Of a stretch of DNA of 64,000 nucleotides, positions 6,967-15,984 are shown in pieces. A program made the position numbers and the translations under genes. Origin of the DNA: an uncultured Nocardioides sp. (lineage in GTDB: Bacteria > Actinomycetota > Actinomycetes > Propionibacteriales > Nocardioidaceae); assembly GCF_947488515.1 (NCBI RefSeq), contig NZ_CANKZF010000004.1:124001-188000 (forward strand), read 5' to 3'. A model generated the notes under the pieces. It was not told the origin of the DNA and did not search any database. It was given only the letters and a program-made list of their open reading frames with translations. Positions within the stretch are counted from its first letter, which is position 1. The number at the start of each line of letters is the position of its first letter.

Positions 6967-8331
6967 ATGTCCGCCACCACCGGGACTTCGCGCGACGTCG
7001 TCCCGCTGCGCGAGGCCGCCAAGGCCTGGTTCGCCATCTCGCTGCAGACCTTCGGCGGACCGGCGGGCCAGATCGCCGTCATGCAGCGCACCCTCGTGGA
7101 GGAGAAGCGCTGGATCGGCCAGCAGCGGTTCCTGTTCGCGCTGTCCTACTGCACGCTGCTGCCCGGGCCGGAGGCGCAGCAGCTCGCGACGTACGTCGGC
7201 TGGCTGCTCAACGGCGTCAGGGGCGCCCTCGTCGCGGGCATCCTGTTCGTGCTGCCCGGCGTCGCCGCCCTCATGGTCCTGTCGGCGGTCTACGTCGCCT
7301 ACGGCGACACCACCCTTGTCGAGTCGCTGTTCCTCGGCCTCGCCCCCGCGGTCATCGCGATCGTGGTCCAGGCGGTGGTCCGCGTGGGCCGGAAGGGGCT
7401 GGGCCATCCCGCCCTGGTCGCCCTGGCGGTCGCGTCGTTCGTCGCCCTGACCTTCTTCGGCGCTCCGTTCCCGGCCGTCGTGCTCGTCGCGGCGCTCGCC
7501 GGATGGGTGCTCGGCCGCCACCTCCCCGGCCTGACCAGGCCGCCGAGGTCGGCCGTCGACGACGGACCGGCGCCGCTCATCAGCGACGACCAGCTCCACA
7601 CCGAACGACCGTCCGGCCGCCGGGGCGCCCTCACCCTCGTCGTCGGGCTGGTCGTGTGGTTCGCACCGGTCGCGGGCGCGGCCCTCATGTTCGGCCGGTC
7701 GAGCACGTTCGTCGACCAGGGCCTGTTCTTCTCGGGTGCCGCAGTCGTCACCTTCGGCGGTGCCTATGCCGTCCTGGCCTACGTCGCGCAGCAGGCCGTG
7801 GAGGTCTACCACTGGCTGCTCCCCGGCGAGATGGTCCGCGGCCTCGCGCTCGCCGAGACGACCCCGGGGCCGCTCATCATGGTCGTCCAGTTCGTCGCCT
7901 TCGTCGGCGCCTACCGGGCTCCGGGCGACCTCGACCCCTGGGTCGCGGCCGTGGTCGCGGCGCTGCTGGTGACGTGGGTGACGTTCGTCCCGTGCTTCCT
8001 CTTCATCCTCCTCGGAGCGCCGTACGTCGAGCGCCTCCGCGGCAACCGCGACCTCGCCGCCGCGCTGGCCGGGATCACCGCCGCGGTCGTCGGGGTCATC
8101 GCGAGCCTCGCCGTCTTCTTCACGCTGCACACGCTCTTCGGCGAGACCGCGCGCCTCACGGCCGGGCCGCTCGACGTCGAGTACCCCCTGCCCGGGTCGC
8201 TCGACCTCGCGGCGCTGGCCATCACCGGGCTCGGGTTCGCGCTCGTCTTCTGGCGCCGGTGGTCGGTGCTGCGCACCCTCGGTGCCTGCGCGCTCGCCGG
8301 CGTCGTGATCGGCCTCGCGATGTCGCTCTGA
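6967..8331 (+). CDS. chrA: Chromate efflux transporter ChrA
   Basis: A 454-residue, two-domain (long-chain) CHR protein. Each half carries the family signature: FGGPAGQIAVMQ and LPGPEAQQLATYVGW in the N-terminal half, TFGGAYAVLAYVAQ and TTPGPLIMVVQFVAF in the C-terminal half. The two CHR domains are joined by a polar linker around residues 195-220. Members export chromate from the cytoplasm; specificity here is by family only. The start ATG 6967 is the first in frame. It ends 5 bp from the convergent HAD gene. Confidence 0.93.
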   Translation: MSATTGTSRDVVPLREAAKAWFAISLQTFGGPAGQIAVMQRTLVEEKRWIGQQRFLFALSYCTLLPGPEAQQLATYVGWLLNGVRGALVAGILFVLPGVAALMVLSAVYVAYGDTTLVESLFLGLAPAVIAIVVQAVVRVGRKGLGHPALVALAVASFVALTFFGAPFPAVVLVAALAGWVLGRHLPGLTRPPRSAVDDGPAPLISDDQLHTERPSGRRGALTLVVGLVVWFAPVAGAALMFGRSSTFVDQGLFFSGAAVVTFGGAYAVLAYVAQQAVEVYHWLLPGEMVRGLALAETTPGPLIMVVQFVAFVGAYRAPGDLDPWVAAVVAALLVTWVTFVPCFLFILLGAPYVERLRGNRDLAAALAGITAAVVGVIASLAVFFTLHTLFGETARLTAGPLDVEYPLPGSLDLAALAITGLGFALVFWRRWSVLRTLGACALAGVVIGLAMSL

Positions 8332-8336
8332 GCCGG

Positions 8337-9146
8337 CTACGTGTCCTCGGGCAGGCACATCCGGGCGACGTAGGGCACGACGTCGGCGATCGAGTCGACG
8401 ACCTTCGTCGGCCGGTAGGGGAAGTCCTGCACCTGGTGGCGCTCGGTCGCGCCCGTCGCCACCAGGACCGTGCGCATGCCGGCCTCGAGGCCGCTGATGA
8501 TGTCGGTGTCCATCCGGTCGCCGATCATCACCGTGGTCTCGGAGTGGGCGTCGATGCGGTTGAGCGCGCTGCGCATCATCAGCGGGTTGGGCTTGCCGAT
8601 GAAGTAGGGCTGGCGTCCCGTCGCGGTGCTGATGAGGGCCGCGACCGACCCGGTCGCCGGCAGCATGCCCTGGGCGCTCGGCCCGCTCGGGTCGGGGTTG
8701 GTGGCGATGAAGAGCGCGCCGGCGTTGATCAGCCGGATCGCGCGGGTGATGGCCTCGAACGAGTAGGTGCGGGTCTCCCCGAGCACGACGTAGTCGGGGT
8801 CCTGGTCGGTCATGACGTAGCCGATGTCGTGCACCGCCGCGGTCAGCCCCGTCTCGCCGACGACGTACGCCGAACCGCCCGGGCGCTGGTCGTCGAGGAA
8901 CTGCGCGGTCGCGAGGGCCGAGGTCCAGATCGACTCCTCCGGCACGTCGATCCCGCTGCTGCGGAGCAGGCGCGACCGCAGGTCGCGCGGGGTGAAGATC
9001 GAGTTGTTCGTGAGAACCAGGAACGGCACGCCCTGCTCGCGCAGCGCGCCGATGAACTCCTTCGCGCCGGGGATCGGGTCCTCCTCGCGCACGAGGACGC
9101 CGTCCATGTCGGTGAGCCAGGTGTGGACGGCGCGGGGTTCGGTCAC
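8337..9146 (-). CDS. HAD-IIA family phosphatase (NagD-like)
   Basis: A 269-residue cytoplasmic HAD hydrolase. Motif I is TDMDGVLV, motif II is VLTNNS, the cap region follows, then motif III GKPNPLMMRSAL and motif IV MIGDRMDTDIISG. This is the NagD/AraL/PGP pattern of nucleotide or sugar phosphatases. GTG 9146 is preferred: a CACAAT hexamer ends 6 nt before it. A GTG six codons upstream (9164) is possible. It follows the MMPL gene on the same strand, separated by a strong hairpin, so it is probably its own transcript. Confidence 0.9.
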   Translation of the reverse strand: MTEPRAVHTWLTDMDGVLVREEDPIPGAKEFIGALREQGVPFLVLTNNSIFTPRDLRSRLLRSSGIDVPEESIWTSALATAQFLDDQRPGGSAYVVGETGLTAAVHDIGYVMTDQDPDYVVLGETRTYSFEAITRAIRLINAGALFIATNPDPSGPSAQGMLPATGSVAALISTATGRQPYFIGKPNPLMMRSALNRIDAHSETTVMIGDRMDTDIISGLEAGMRTVLVATGATERHQVQDFPYRPTKVVDSIADVVPYVARMCLPEDT

Positions 9147-9170
9147 GGGACCATTGTGGTGCACGACGGC

Positions 9171-9214
9171 GACGTCGTGTGTCCTCCGGCCCGTACCGGA
9201 GGACCCACGACGTC
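9171..9214 (-). terminator. Hairpin after the MMPL gene
   Basis: Arms of 19 bp (9171-9189 and 9196-9214) pair at 18 positions around a 6-nt loop. There is no T-run. It lies just after the stop of the MMPL gene and before the HAD gene, where a terminator is expected. Confidence 0.6.
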
Positions 9215-9218
9215 CGCG

Positions 9219-11744
9219 TCACCGTGCGGCGTGGGCGCCACCCGCCTGTGACTGCGGCTCGCTGACCTGCTCCTCGTGCGCCGGGTGGCTGCGCTCGAGC
9301 TTGGCGCCCTCGACGTCGACGTCGGGCAGGATCCGGTCCAGCCAGCGCGGCAGCCACCAGGCCTTCTCGCCGAGGAGGTGCATCGCCGCCGGGATCAGGA
9401 GCATCCGCACGACGAAGGCGTCGAGGAGCACGCCGAAGGCCAGGCCGAAGCCGATCGGCTTGATCGTCGCGTCGTGGCTGAAGATGAAGCCGGCGAACAC
9501 CGAGATCATGATGATCGCCGCAGCCGTCACGACCGAGCGCCCGGCGTGCAGGCCGTGCTGCACCGCGACCCGCGCCGGGGCGCCGTGGGCGTACGCCTCA
9601 CGCATCCCGGACACCAGGAACAGCTGGTAGTCCATCGCCAGGCCGAAGAGGATGCCGGTCGCGATGATCGGCAGGAAGCTCAGCACCGGTCCCGGCGCGT
9701 GGACGCCGAACAGGTCGGAGAGGAAGCCGATCTGGAAGATCGCGGTGATGCCGCCGAAGGCCGCCAGCAGCGACAGCACGAACCCGAGCGTCGCCGTGAG
9801 CGGCACCAGGATCGAGCGGAACACCAGCACCAGGATCAGCAGGGACAGCCCGACGACCAGGGCGAGGTAGGTCGGCAGCACGTCGGAGAGCTGCTCGGAG
9901 ATGTCGATGTTGGCGCTGGCGTTGCCGGCCACGCCCAGGGTGGCCTCGCCGCCGCCGGCAGTCTGCGGGCTGAGCTGGCGCAGGTCGTGCACGAGGGCCT
10001 CGGTGGACTCGCTGGAGGGCCAGCGCTCCGGCACGACCTGGAACGCCAGCGACGTCCGGTCCTGCGACGCACCGATCGGCACCACGGCGACGACGTCACC
10101 CACCTCGTCGATCGCCGTGGCGATGGCGGCCTGCTCGGCGAGCACGTCGTCCTCGGCGACGGCCGCCGGGAGGTCCGCGACGACCAGCAGCGGTCCGTTG
10201 AACCCGTCACCGAACTTCTCGGCCTGGACCTCGTAGGCCTGGTAGCCGGCGGAGTCCGGCGGCTGGGTGGAGCCGTCCGGGAGGCCGAGGCGCATCTGGG
10301 TCGCCGGGGCGGCGATGACCAGCAGGGCCGCGATGCCGAAGCCCAGCACCGCCCAGGCGCGGGAGGTGCTCATCGGCCGGTCACGCTCGGTGATCTTCTC
10401 GTCGTGCGTGCGCTCGCCCGCGGCCAACCGCTCGCGCTCGCGGCGGCGCAGGATGCGCTTCCCGACCAGCGACAGGATCGCCGGGGTCAGGGTGACGGCC
10501 ATCAGGATCGCGACGAGGACGGCGACGGCCCCCACGGTGCCCATCAGGCCGAGGAAGTCGACGCCGGTCACGTTGAGCGCGAGCAGCGCGACGATGACGG
10601 TCACGCCGGCGAACACGACCGCGTTGCCCGACGTGCCGTTGGCCAGCCCGATCGACTCGTGCACGTCGGCGCCCTGCTTCAGCTGGCGCCGGTGCCGGTT
10701 GATGATGAAGAGCGAGTAGTCGATGCCGACGGCGAGGCCGAGCATCACGCCGAGCACGGGGGTGACCGACACGAACTCGACCATCCCCGAGAAGGACAGC
10801 GACGCCAGCGAGGCGACGCCCACGCCCAGCAGGGCGGTGACGAGCGGCAGGGCCGCGCCGAGCACGGTCCCGAGCATGACGAACAGGACGATCGCGGCGA
10901 TGACCACGCCGGCGATCTCACCGGGCCCGAGGATCGAGGGCACCGTCTGGGCGATCTCCTGCGACGGGTGGATGTCGACGCCCTCGATGCCGGCGTCGGC
11001 GGCCAGGTCCTCGATCTCGGTCTTGGTCTCGATGGTGACCTCGTTGATCGGGTCGTCGAAGACCACGTTGGCCACGGCGGCGGACCCGTCCTCGGACACG
11101 GTGCGGTAGCCGGCCGACAGCTCCGACAGGGTCGCGCCCACCTCGAGCTGGGGTACCTGCTCGTCGATCTTCGCGCGCTGTCGGTCGAGCTCGGCCTGCC
11201 CGTCGTCGAGCTGCTGCTCCGCCTCCTGCAGCTGCGGGCGTACGGCGGCGAGCGCGCCGGCCTCGCGGGCCTGGTCGCGCTGCTCGGCCAGCGCCTCCCG
11301 GCCGGCGTCGATCTGCGCCTGGGCGCCCTCGAGCTGGCCCAGTCCCTGCTCGAGCTGCTCCTGGCCGTCGGCCACCTGGCGGGCCGAGTCGTCGACCTGC
11401 TGCTGGGTCGCGAACGGGTCGGTCACCTCCGACACCCCGTCGACGTCGGCGAGCCGGTCGAAGAGGTCGGTGAGCGCGTCCTCCTGCTCGGAGGTGAACG
11501 CGGAGCCGTCGGAGGTCTCGGCGACGATCGCGCCGTTGCCGCCGCCCGTGCCCTCGAACTCCTCCTCCAGCTGCTGGGACACCTTCGTGGTGGGGGTGTC
11601 CGGCAGCGAGATCGACGACGACAGGGCGCCGGCGAAGGACAGGTAGGTCACCACGGTGACGGCCAGGACCGCCAGCCAGGCGCCGACGACGGCCCAGTGG
11701 CGGCGGGCCGCGAAGCGACCGATGCGGTAGAGGAGCTCAGCCAT
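9219..11744 (-). CDS. MMPL-family RND transporter
   Basis: An 841-residue inner-membrane transporter with the MMPL/RND layout: an N-terminal membrane helix (residues 15-40), a large extracytoplasmic domain, five membrane segments containing GIDYSLFIINRHRR, a second extracytoplasmic domain and five further segments containing AMDYQLFLVSGMREAY. The first extracytoplasmic domain contains a long Gln/Glu-rich predicted coiled coil (residues about 115-190), seen in MmpL proteins. Actinobacterial homologues export lipids or drugs. It follows the TetR gene on the same strand (78-bp gap), so the two form an operon under the palindrome at 12493. Confidence 0.92.
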   Translation of the reverse strand: MAELLYRIGRFAARRHWAVVGAWLAVLAVTVVTYLSFAGALSSSISLPDTPTTKVSQQLEEEFEGTGGGNGAIVAETSDGSAFTSEQEDALTDLFDRLADVDGVSEVTDPFATQQQVDDSARQVADGQEQLEQGLGQLEGAQAQIDAGREALAEQRDQAREAGALAAVRPQLQEAEQQLDDGQAELDRQRAKIDEQVPQLEVGATLSELSAGYRTVSEDGSAAVANVVFDDPINEVTIETKTEIEDLAADAGIEGVDIHPSQEIAQTVPSILGPGEIAGVVIAAIVLFVMLGTVLGAALPLVTALLGVGVASLASLSFSGMVEFVSVTPVLGVMLGLAVGIDYSLFIINRHRRQLKQGADVHESIGLANGTSGNAVVFAGVTVIVALLALNVTGVDFLGLMGTVGAVAVLVAILMAVTLTPAILSLVGKRILRRRERERLAAGERTHDEKITERDRPMSTSRAWAVLGFGIAALLVIAAPATQMRLGLPDGSTQPPDSAGYQAYEVQAEKFGDGFNGPLLVVADLPAAVAEDDVLAEQAAIATAIDEVGDVVAVVPIGASQDRTSLAFQVVPERWPSSESTEALVHDLRQLSPQTAGGGEATLGVAGNASANIDISEQLSDVLPTYLALVVGLSLLILVLVFRSILVPLTATLGFVLSLLAAFGGITAIFQIGFLSDLFGVHAPGPVLSFLPIIATGILFGLAMDYQLFLVSGMREAYAHGAPARVAVQHGLHAGRSVVTAAAIIMISVFAGFIFSHDATIKPIGFGLAFGVLLDAFVVRMLLIPAAMHLLGEKAWWLPRWLDRILPDVDVEGAKLERSHPAHEEQVSEPQSQAGGAHAAR

Positions 11745-11822
11745 GGTGGCGGCGTGCCTTTCGTTGCGGTGGAGAAGTCGGTGAGGACGTCAGCGGAGAA
11801 GTCGGTGGGGGAGTCGGGTGGG

Positions 11823-12482
11823 TCAGCCGGTGTGGCCGATGCGGAGCCGCAGCAGGACGCGGTCGAGCAGCCCGTCCCAGTCGGCCCGCGCCTCAGGCGG
11901 CACGTCCGGTGCCAGGTCGGGGTGCTGCTCCAGCCAGAGGCCGGCGATGGTCACGATCCCGCTGAAGAGCAGCGCGAGACCGATCTCCAGGTCGACCGGG
12001 TCGAGGCCCGGTGCGCGGTCGACGAGCTGCTGGCGCAGGCGCCCGCCGACGTGGTCGAAGGCGGTCCGGGAGATGCCCTGCGCCCGCTCGTCCCCGATCT
12101 CGGGGGAGCCGAGGACCCGGTGGATGGTCGCGATCGCGGTGGGCAGGTCGACGCCGCGGGTGGCCTCGGCCACCGCATCGAGCGCGGCCCGGCCGCCGGC
12201 CCCGCCTGCGGGGAGGTCGGCCGTACGCCGCTCGACCTCGCCGAGCAGGTCGATCGTGGCCTCGGCGAGGATCTGCTCGCAGACCGCCACCAGCAGCTGG
12301 TCGAGCCCCGCGACGTGGTTGAAGACCGTCCGTCGGGACACCCCCGCACGCGAGGCGACCTGCTCGACGGTGAACCCGTCGGCGCCGTGCTCGGTCGCCA
12401 GCGTCCGGGCGGCCTCGAGGATGGCGCGGCGCCGCTCCTCGCGCAGCGCGCTGCGGCCGTCGGTGGGCAGGCTCGTGGTCAC
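11823..12482 (-). CDS. TetR-family transcriptional repressor
   Basis: A 219-residue regulator. The N-terminal helix-turn-helix domain reads ILEAARTLATEHGADGFTVEQVASRAGVSRRTVFNHV, typical of TetR; the C-terminal ligand domain is not assignable. GTG 12482 is chosen because GGAGGG lies just upstream on the minus strand; a longer frame extends through the operator. A perfect palindrome, TTGCACTCAGTGCAA, lies 11 bp before the start, suggesting autoregulation together with the MMPL gene downstream. Confidence 0.9.
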   Translation of the reverse strand: MTTSLPTDGRSALREERRRAILEAARTLATEHGADGFTVEQVASRAGVSRRTVFNHVAGLDQLLVAVCEQILAEATIDLLGEVERRTADLPAGGAGGRAALDAVAEATRGVDLPTAIATIHRVLGSPEIGDERAQGISRTAFDHVGGRLRQQLVDRAPGLDPVDLEIGLALLFSGIVTIAGLWLEQHPDLAPDVPPEARADWDGLLDRVLLRLRIGHTG

Positions 12483-12492
12483 CCCTCCATTG

Positions 12493-12507
12493 TTGCACTC
12501 AGTGCAA
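12493..12507. promoter_or_regulatory. TetR operator palindrome
   Basis: Perfect 15-bp inverted repeat TTGCACT-C-AGTGCAA directly upstream of the TetR gene. TTGCAC can also serve as a -35 box, so binding would occlude the promoter. Confidence 0.75.
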
Positions 12508-12547
12508 ATAGTCCCGCATCGGTGACGTGTCCCGGGGAAAGACAAAC

Positions 12548-12573
12548 GGCACGGCCCCTGCGAGGGCCGTGCC
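12548..12573 (-). terminator. Hairpin terminator, minus strand
   Basis: Perfect 10-bp arms (GGCACGGCCC and GGGCCGTGCC) around CTGCGA. Read on the minus strand it is followed by a T-rich stretch (GTTTGTCTTT). It would stop read-through from the receiver gene into the TetR promoter. The 180 bp between here and 12755 hold nothing else recognisable. Confidence 0.6.
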
Positions 12574-12734
12574 GCAGTCGCGCTGGTGATGCGTGGTCTC
12601 CACCGCCGCTGGGGGGACCGGATGTCGGCGGGAGGACGACGTCCGGGGACGGTGACGAGCGCGACGGAACGCGACCGTCGAGCTCAACCACTGATGGGAC
12701 GGGCACGCCCACGCCCCATGACGCGGCTCTGGCG

Positions 12735-12770
12735 AAAAAAAATCGTGCCGAGCCGTCAGCCGGCCTCGGC
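12735..12770 (-). terminator. Rho-independent terminator of receiver gene
   Basis: Stem GCCGAG (12747-12752) with CTCGGC (12765-12770), followed on the minus strand by ACGA and eight T residues (A-run at 12735-12742). The stem overlaps the last codons and stop of the receiver gene. It is one of very few T-run terminators in this window. Confidence 0.7.
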
Positions 12771-13136
12771 GACCGTGGCGGGCCGGGTGGAGCTGCGGAC
12801 GCGGTCCACCAGGTCGGCGAGCCCGAACGGCTTGCCGAGGACGTCGTCGGCGCCCGCGCCCAGGCAGGCGGCGACGTGCTCGGGCCCGGCGTGGCCGGAG
12901 GTCACCACGATCGCGCCGAGGAACCCGCCCTCGCGCAACGACGCCGTGGCCTCGAGGCCGTCCATGTCGGGCAGGCCGCGATCCATCACGACGACATCGA
13001 CCGCGCTGCGGCCGACGGCCGCCCGGGCGGCGGCGCCGGTGTCGACGGTGAGGACGTCGAAGCCGGCGCGTCCGATCGCGAGGGCCATCACCTGTGCCAG
13101 GTCGGGCTCGTCCTCGACGATCAGCACGGTGGGCAC
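12756..13136 (-). CDS. Stand-alone response-regulator receiver domain
   Basis: A 126-residue single REC domain. Acidic residues Glu8/Asp9/Glu10 (VEDE), phosphoacceptor Asp52 (VVMDRGLPDMDG), Thr79/Ser80 (VVTSG) and Lys102 (GKPFG) are all in place. There is no output domain, so it works through protein contacts (CheY- or phosphorelay-like). GTG 13136 is chosen: TACCGT (13143-13148) ends 6 nt upstream, and a longer frame lacks family similarity. No partner kinase is adjacent. The flagellar locus and two orphan kinases lie elsewhere in the window, but a link is only conjecture. Confidence 0.87.
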   Translation of the reverse strand: MPTVLIVEDEPDLAQVMALAIGRAGFDVLTVDTGAAARAAVGRSAVDVVVMDRGLPDMDGLEATASLREGGFLGAIVVTSGHAGPEHVAACLGAGADDVLGKPFGLADLVDRVRSSTRPATVAEAG

Positions 13137-13142
13137 GCGCCT

Positions 13143-13148
13143 ACGGTA
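13143..13148 (-). promoter_or_regulatory. -10 box TACCGT, leaderless start of receiver gene
   Basis: Read on the minus strand, 6 nt before GTG 13136. Confidence 0.45.
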
Positions 13149-13252
13149 CAAGTGAAATACACGGCACACCCACAGAACGGTGAACTTCTCGCCACCTGGG
13201 CACCCCACGCGTGGCGGCGGCGCCGCCACGTCCCCGCGAGGGATGCGCCGTC

Positions 13253-13720
13253 TCAGGCGGGGTCGGTGACGTCCGCGACCTGCGCCTCGAGGTGGGCGAT
13301 GACGTCGTCTGCGGCGAGGGTCGCGGCGACCCCGTGGGCGCCCGCGCCGAGCGAGACGGTGCGGCCCACGATGCGCTCGTCGGCGACGACGGGCAGCACG
13401 GCCCGCGAGCCGAACGGCGTGATGGTGCCGCGCTCGTAGCCGGTCACCTCGCGCGCCGCGTCGGCCGCGGGCATCGAGATGCGGTTGACGCCCAGGAGCG
13501 AGCGGAGCTTGGGCCACGAGATCTCGCGGTCGCCCGGAACGAGGACGAAGAGGTGGTCGCCCTCCCCGCGGCGCACGACCATCGTCTTCACGATCGCCGA
13601 CGGCTCGACCCCGCGCGCGGCGGCCGCCTCAGCGAGCGACCCCACCCGTCCGTGCCGGGTGACCTCGTGCGCGATGCCCGACGCGGCCAGGGCCCGGATC
13701 GCGGGGTTGTCCTCGTCCAC
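13253..13720 (-). CDS. YbaK/EbsC-family aminoacyl-tRNA deacylase-like protein
   Basis: A 155-residue single-domain protein. Family features include SLAEAAAARGVEPSAIVKTMVV with the conserved Lys, the core LFVLVPGDREIS, and GTITPFGSR with VSLGAGAHG near the C terminus. YbaK/ProX-type enzymes hydrolyse mischarged tRNAs such as Cys-tRNA(Pro); which tRNA is edited is unknown here. GTG 13720 is supported by TACGCT (13727-13732) six nt upstream, a leaderless layout. It is adjacent to tRNA-Ser on the same strand but separated by a strong hairpin. Confidence 0.88.
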   Translation of the reverse strand: MDEDNPAIRALAASGIAHEVTRHGRVGSLAEAAAARGVEPSAIVKTMVVRRGEGDHLFVLVPGDREISWPKLRSLLGVNRISMPAADAAREVTGYERGTITPFGSRAVLPVVADERIVGRTVSLGAGAHGVAATLAADDVIAHLEAQVADVTDPA

Positions 13721-13726
13721 GCGACG

Positions 13727-13732
13727 AGCGTA
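13727..13732 (-). promoter_or_regulatory. -10 box TACGCT upstream of YbaK-like gene
   Basis: Read on the minus strand, 6 nt before GTG 13720. Confidence 0.45.
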
Positions 13733-13759
13733 CGACGACCCCCGTCGAGGTGGAGACGA

Positions 13760-13794
13760 CGATCGGGCCGGTCCGCGAGGGACCGGCCCGATCG
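13760..13794 (-). terminator. Hairpin terminator after tRNA-Ser
   Basis: Perfect 15-bp arms (13760-13774 and 13780-13794) around GCGAG. It lies directly 3' of the tRNA on the minus strand. There is no T-run. Confidence 0.65.
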
Positions 13795-13796
13795 GC

Positions 13797-13886
13797 TGGC
13801 GGTGGCGGTGGGATTTGAACCCACGGTGGGTTTGACCCCACACAACATTTCGAGTGTTGCACCTTCGGCCGCTCGGACACGCCACC
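13797..13886 (-). tRNA. tRNA-Ser (anticodon CGA), CCA encoded
   Basis: The minus strand folds as a class II tRNA. The acceptor stem is GGTGGCG with CGCCACC, discriminator G, and CCA is encoded at 13797-13799. The anticodon stem CAACA/TGTTG encloses loop CTCGAAA, giving anticodon CGA (reads UCG). A long variable arm (GTGGGGTCAAACCCAC) identifies serine, and the T-arm is GTGGG-TTCAAAT-CCCAC. Confidence 0.97.
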
Positions 13887-14037
13887 GCGCCGAACGTTAC
13901 TAGAGGGCACGCGTGAGTCGGAAACCGGCGACAGTCGACCAGTCGTCGAGCAGAGCAGCCATGGCCAGCGGCGGCGTACGACGGTAACTTCGGCGCACGC
14001 CAGTGCTCGCGCCGAGCCCGGGCGGGAAGGAGGGACC

Positions 14038-15984
14038 GTGACCGCCGTCCGTCGTGTCCGGGACCTCGCGCGTGCCGCCCTGCCCCGGAGCGTGGGGGAG
14101 CGCCTCCCCGCCGCGCCGCCGCAGGAGGTCACCGAGCTGCTCCACGACAAGCGCTTCCAGCGCGCCGTCGCCGCCGCGGCCGACGAGCAGGGTCGACCCG
14201 AGGACGAGGTCTGGTCGGAGGTCAAGGGCTACCTCCACGAGATGGCCGCCGCCCACGACGACCGCACCGCCCAGGGGTGGGCGCGCCTCGGCGACTGGTT
14301 CCTGAGGGCGTACGACGTCCTGGTGGACGAGGACGACATGCAGGAGCTGCGGCGCCTCGACCGCTCCCACAGCCTGGCGCTGGCGTTCAGCCACCGGTCC
14401 TACCTCGACGGGATGGTCATCCCCAACGCCCTGTCGTCGCGGCGCTTCTCGCCGACCTACACCTTCGGCGGCGCCAACCTGAACCTGCCGGTGATCGGCA
14501 CCGTGGCCAGCCGCACCGGCCTGATCTTCATCCGGCGCGCGACCCAGGAGATCCCGGTCTACCGCCTCGCGCTGCGGTCCTACATCCGGCAGATGGTCAC
14601 CAACAAGCGCAACCTGGCGTGGTCGATCGAGGGCGGCCGCACCCGCACCGGCAAGCTGCGCCCGCCGGTCCACGGGATCCTGAAGTACCTCACCGACACG
14701 GTGCAGGGCGACGGCGACGGCGACCCCTTCGGCCCGGACGCCCCCGACGTCCAGGTGGTGCCGCTGTCGGTGGTCTACGACCAGCTGCACGAGGTGTCGC
14801 TGATGACCGAGGAGGCGCGCGGGGCCAACAAGACGCCGGAGGACTGGCGATGGCTGGTGCGCTTCGCGCGGCTGCAGCGCAACCGGATGGGCCGCGCCTA
14901 CCTGAGCGTCGGCGAGCCGTTCTCGCTGCGGGAGCGGATGGCCGAGCTGGCCGCCGAGGGCGTCACCGGCCACCAGGCCGTCGAGCGGGTCGCCCTCGAC
15001 ATCTCCCACCGGCTCAACCGGGCCACCCCGGTCACCACCACCGCGATCATCTCGCTCGCGCTCCTCGGGGCCGACCGCGCGCTGACGGTCGACGAGGTCC
15101 TCGACACCGTCGAGCCGCTGGCCGCCTACGTCGACGCGCGCCAGTGGCCCGTCGCGGGTGCCGCCGACCTCCGCGACCGCTCGACCGTCCGCCGCGCGCT
15201 CGCGGACCTGACCCGCAGCGGCGTGCTGACGGCGTACGACCGGGGCACCGAGCCGGTGTGGAAGATCGGCGACGACCAGCACCTGGTCGCCGCGTTCTAC
15301 CGCAACACCGTGATCCACATCCTCGTCGAGCGCGCCATCGGCGAGCTCGCGCTGCTCACCGTCAGCGAGCTCGAGCCGGGTGCGGAGCTGCCGCCCGGTG
15401 GTGAGCTGCAGGTCGGCTGGGAAGAGGCGAAGCGGATGCGCGACCTGCTGAAGTTCGAGTTCTTCTTCCCGTCCAGGGCGGGCTTCGAGGACGACCTCCG
15501 CACCGAGCTGCGGCTGCTGGTCGGCGAGGGGGTCAACGAGATGACGCCGGTGAAGGCGCGCGAGCTGCTCGTCGGTGCTCGCCCCCACCTCGCCCACCTC
15601 GTGCTGCGGCCCTTCCTCGACGCCTACCTCGTCGTCGCGGACCGGCTGGCCGACCGCGGGGACGGCCCGGTCGACGAGGCCGACCTGCTCGCCGACTCCC
15701 TGGCCGTCGGCCAGCAGTGGGCGCTGCAGCGACGGGTGGCCAGCGAGGAGTCCATCTCGCTCGAGCTGTTCCGCACCGCCCTGGCGCTCGCACGCCACAA
15801 GGGGCTGCTGGAGGGAGGCGAGGGCGTCGGGTCGGCGCGTGAGGCGTTCGCCGCCGAGCTGCGCGAGGCCGTGCGCCGGGTCAACATCATCGGCGAGATC
15901 GCCGGCGAGACGACCACCGTCGTCCACTCCCACCCCGGCTCAAGGCCCCACCCGGTCCCCGATCCGCGGCAGGAGCGCACGTGA
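14038..15984 (+). CDS. plsB: Glycerol-3-phosphate 1-O-acyltransferase
   Basis: A 648-residue membrane-associated enzyme that acylates glycerol-3-phosphate at sn-1, the first step of phospholipid and triacylglycerol synthesis. The acyltransferase blocks are visible: block I SHRSYLDG (His119-Asp124, HX4D), block II around LIFIRRATQ, and block III SIEGGRTRTGK (198-206). The C-terminal third is the PlsB-specific extension. GTG 14038 has a strong GGAGG site. It overlaps the next gene by GTGA. With the following HAD-PlsC and WS/DGAT genes it forms an acyl-glycerol operon. Confidence 0.92.
   Translation: MTAVRRVRDLARAALPRSVGERLPAAPPQEVTELLHDKRFQRAVAAAADEQGRPEDEVWSEVKGYLHEMAAAHDDRTAQGWARLGDWFLRAYDVLVDEDDMQELRRLDRSHSLALAFSHRSYLDGMVIPNALSSRRFSPTYTFGGANLNLPVIGTVASRTGLIFIRRATQEIPVYRLALRSYIRQMVTNKRNLAWSIEGGRTRTGKLRPPVHGILKYLTDTVQGDGDGDPFGPDAPDVQVVPLSVVYDQLHEVSLMTEEARGANKTPEDWRWLVRFARLQRNRMGRAYLSVGEPFSLRERMAELAAEGVTGHQAVERVALDISHRLNRATPVTTTAIISLALLGADRALTVDEVLDTVEPLAAYVDARQWPVAGAADLRDRSTVRRALADLTRSGVLTAYDRGTEPVWKIGDDQHLVAAFYRNTVIHILVERAIGELALLTVSELEPGAELPPGGELQVGWEEAKRMRDLLKFEFFFPSRAGFEDDLRTELRLLVGEGVNEMTPVKARELLVGARPHLAHLVLRPFLDAYLVVADRLADRGDGPVDEADLLADSLAVGQQWALQRRVASEESISLELFRTALALARHKGLLEGGEGVGSAREAFAAELREAVRRVNIIGEIAGETTTVVHSHPGSRPHPVPDPRQERT

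Noticed and set aside
12586..12734. Possible small gene in the gap between TetR and the receiver gene
   Set aside because: All open frames there are Arg/Pro-rich and overlap terminator hairpins; none has a ribosome-binding site or family resemblance.
9276..13439. 1387-codon open frame on the plus strand
   Set aside because: It is antisense to the MMPL, TetR and receiver genes. The sequence is low-complexity Arg/Asp/Gly/His, typical of GC-rich shadow frames, and shows no domain.
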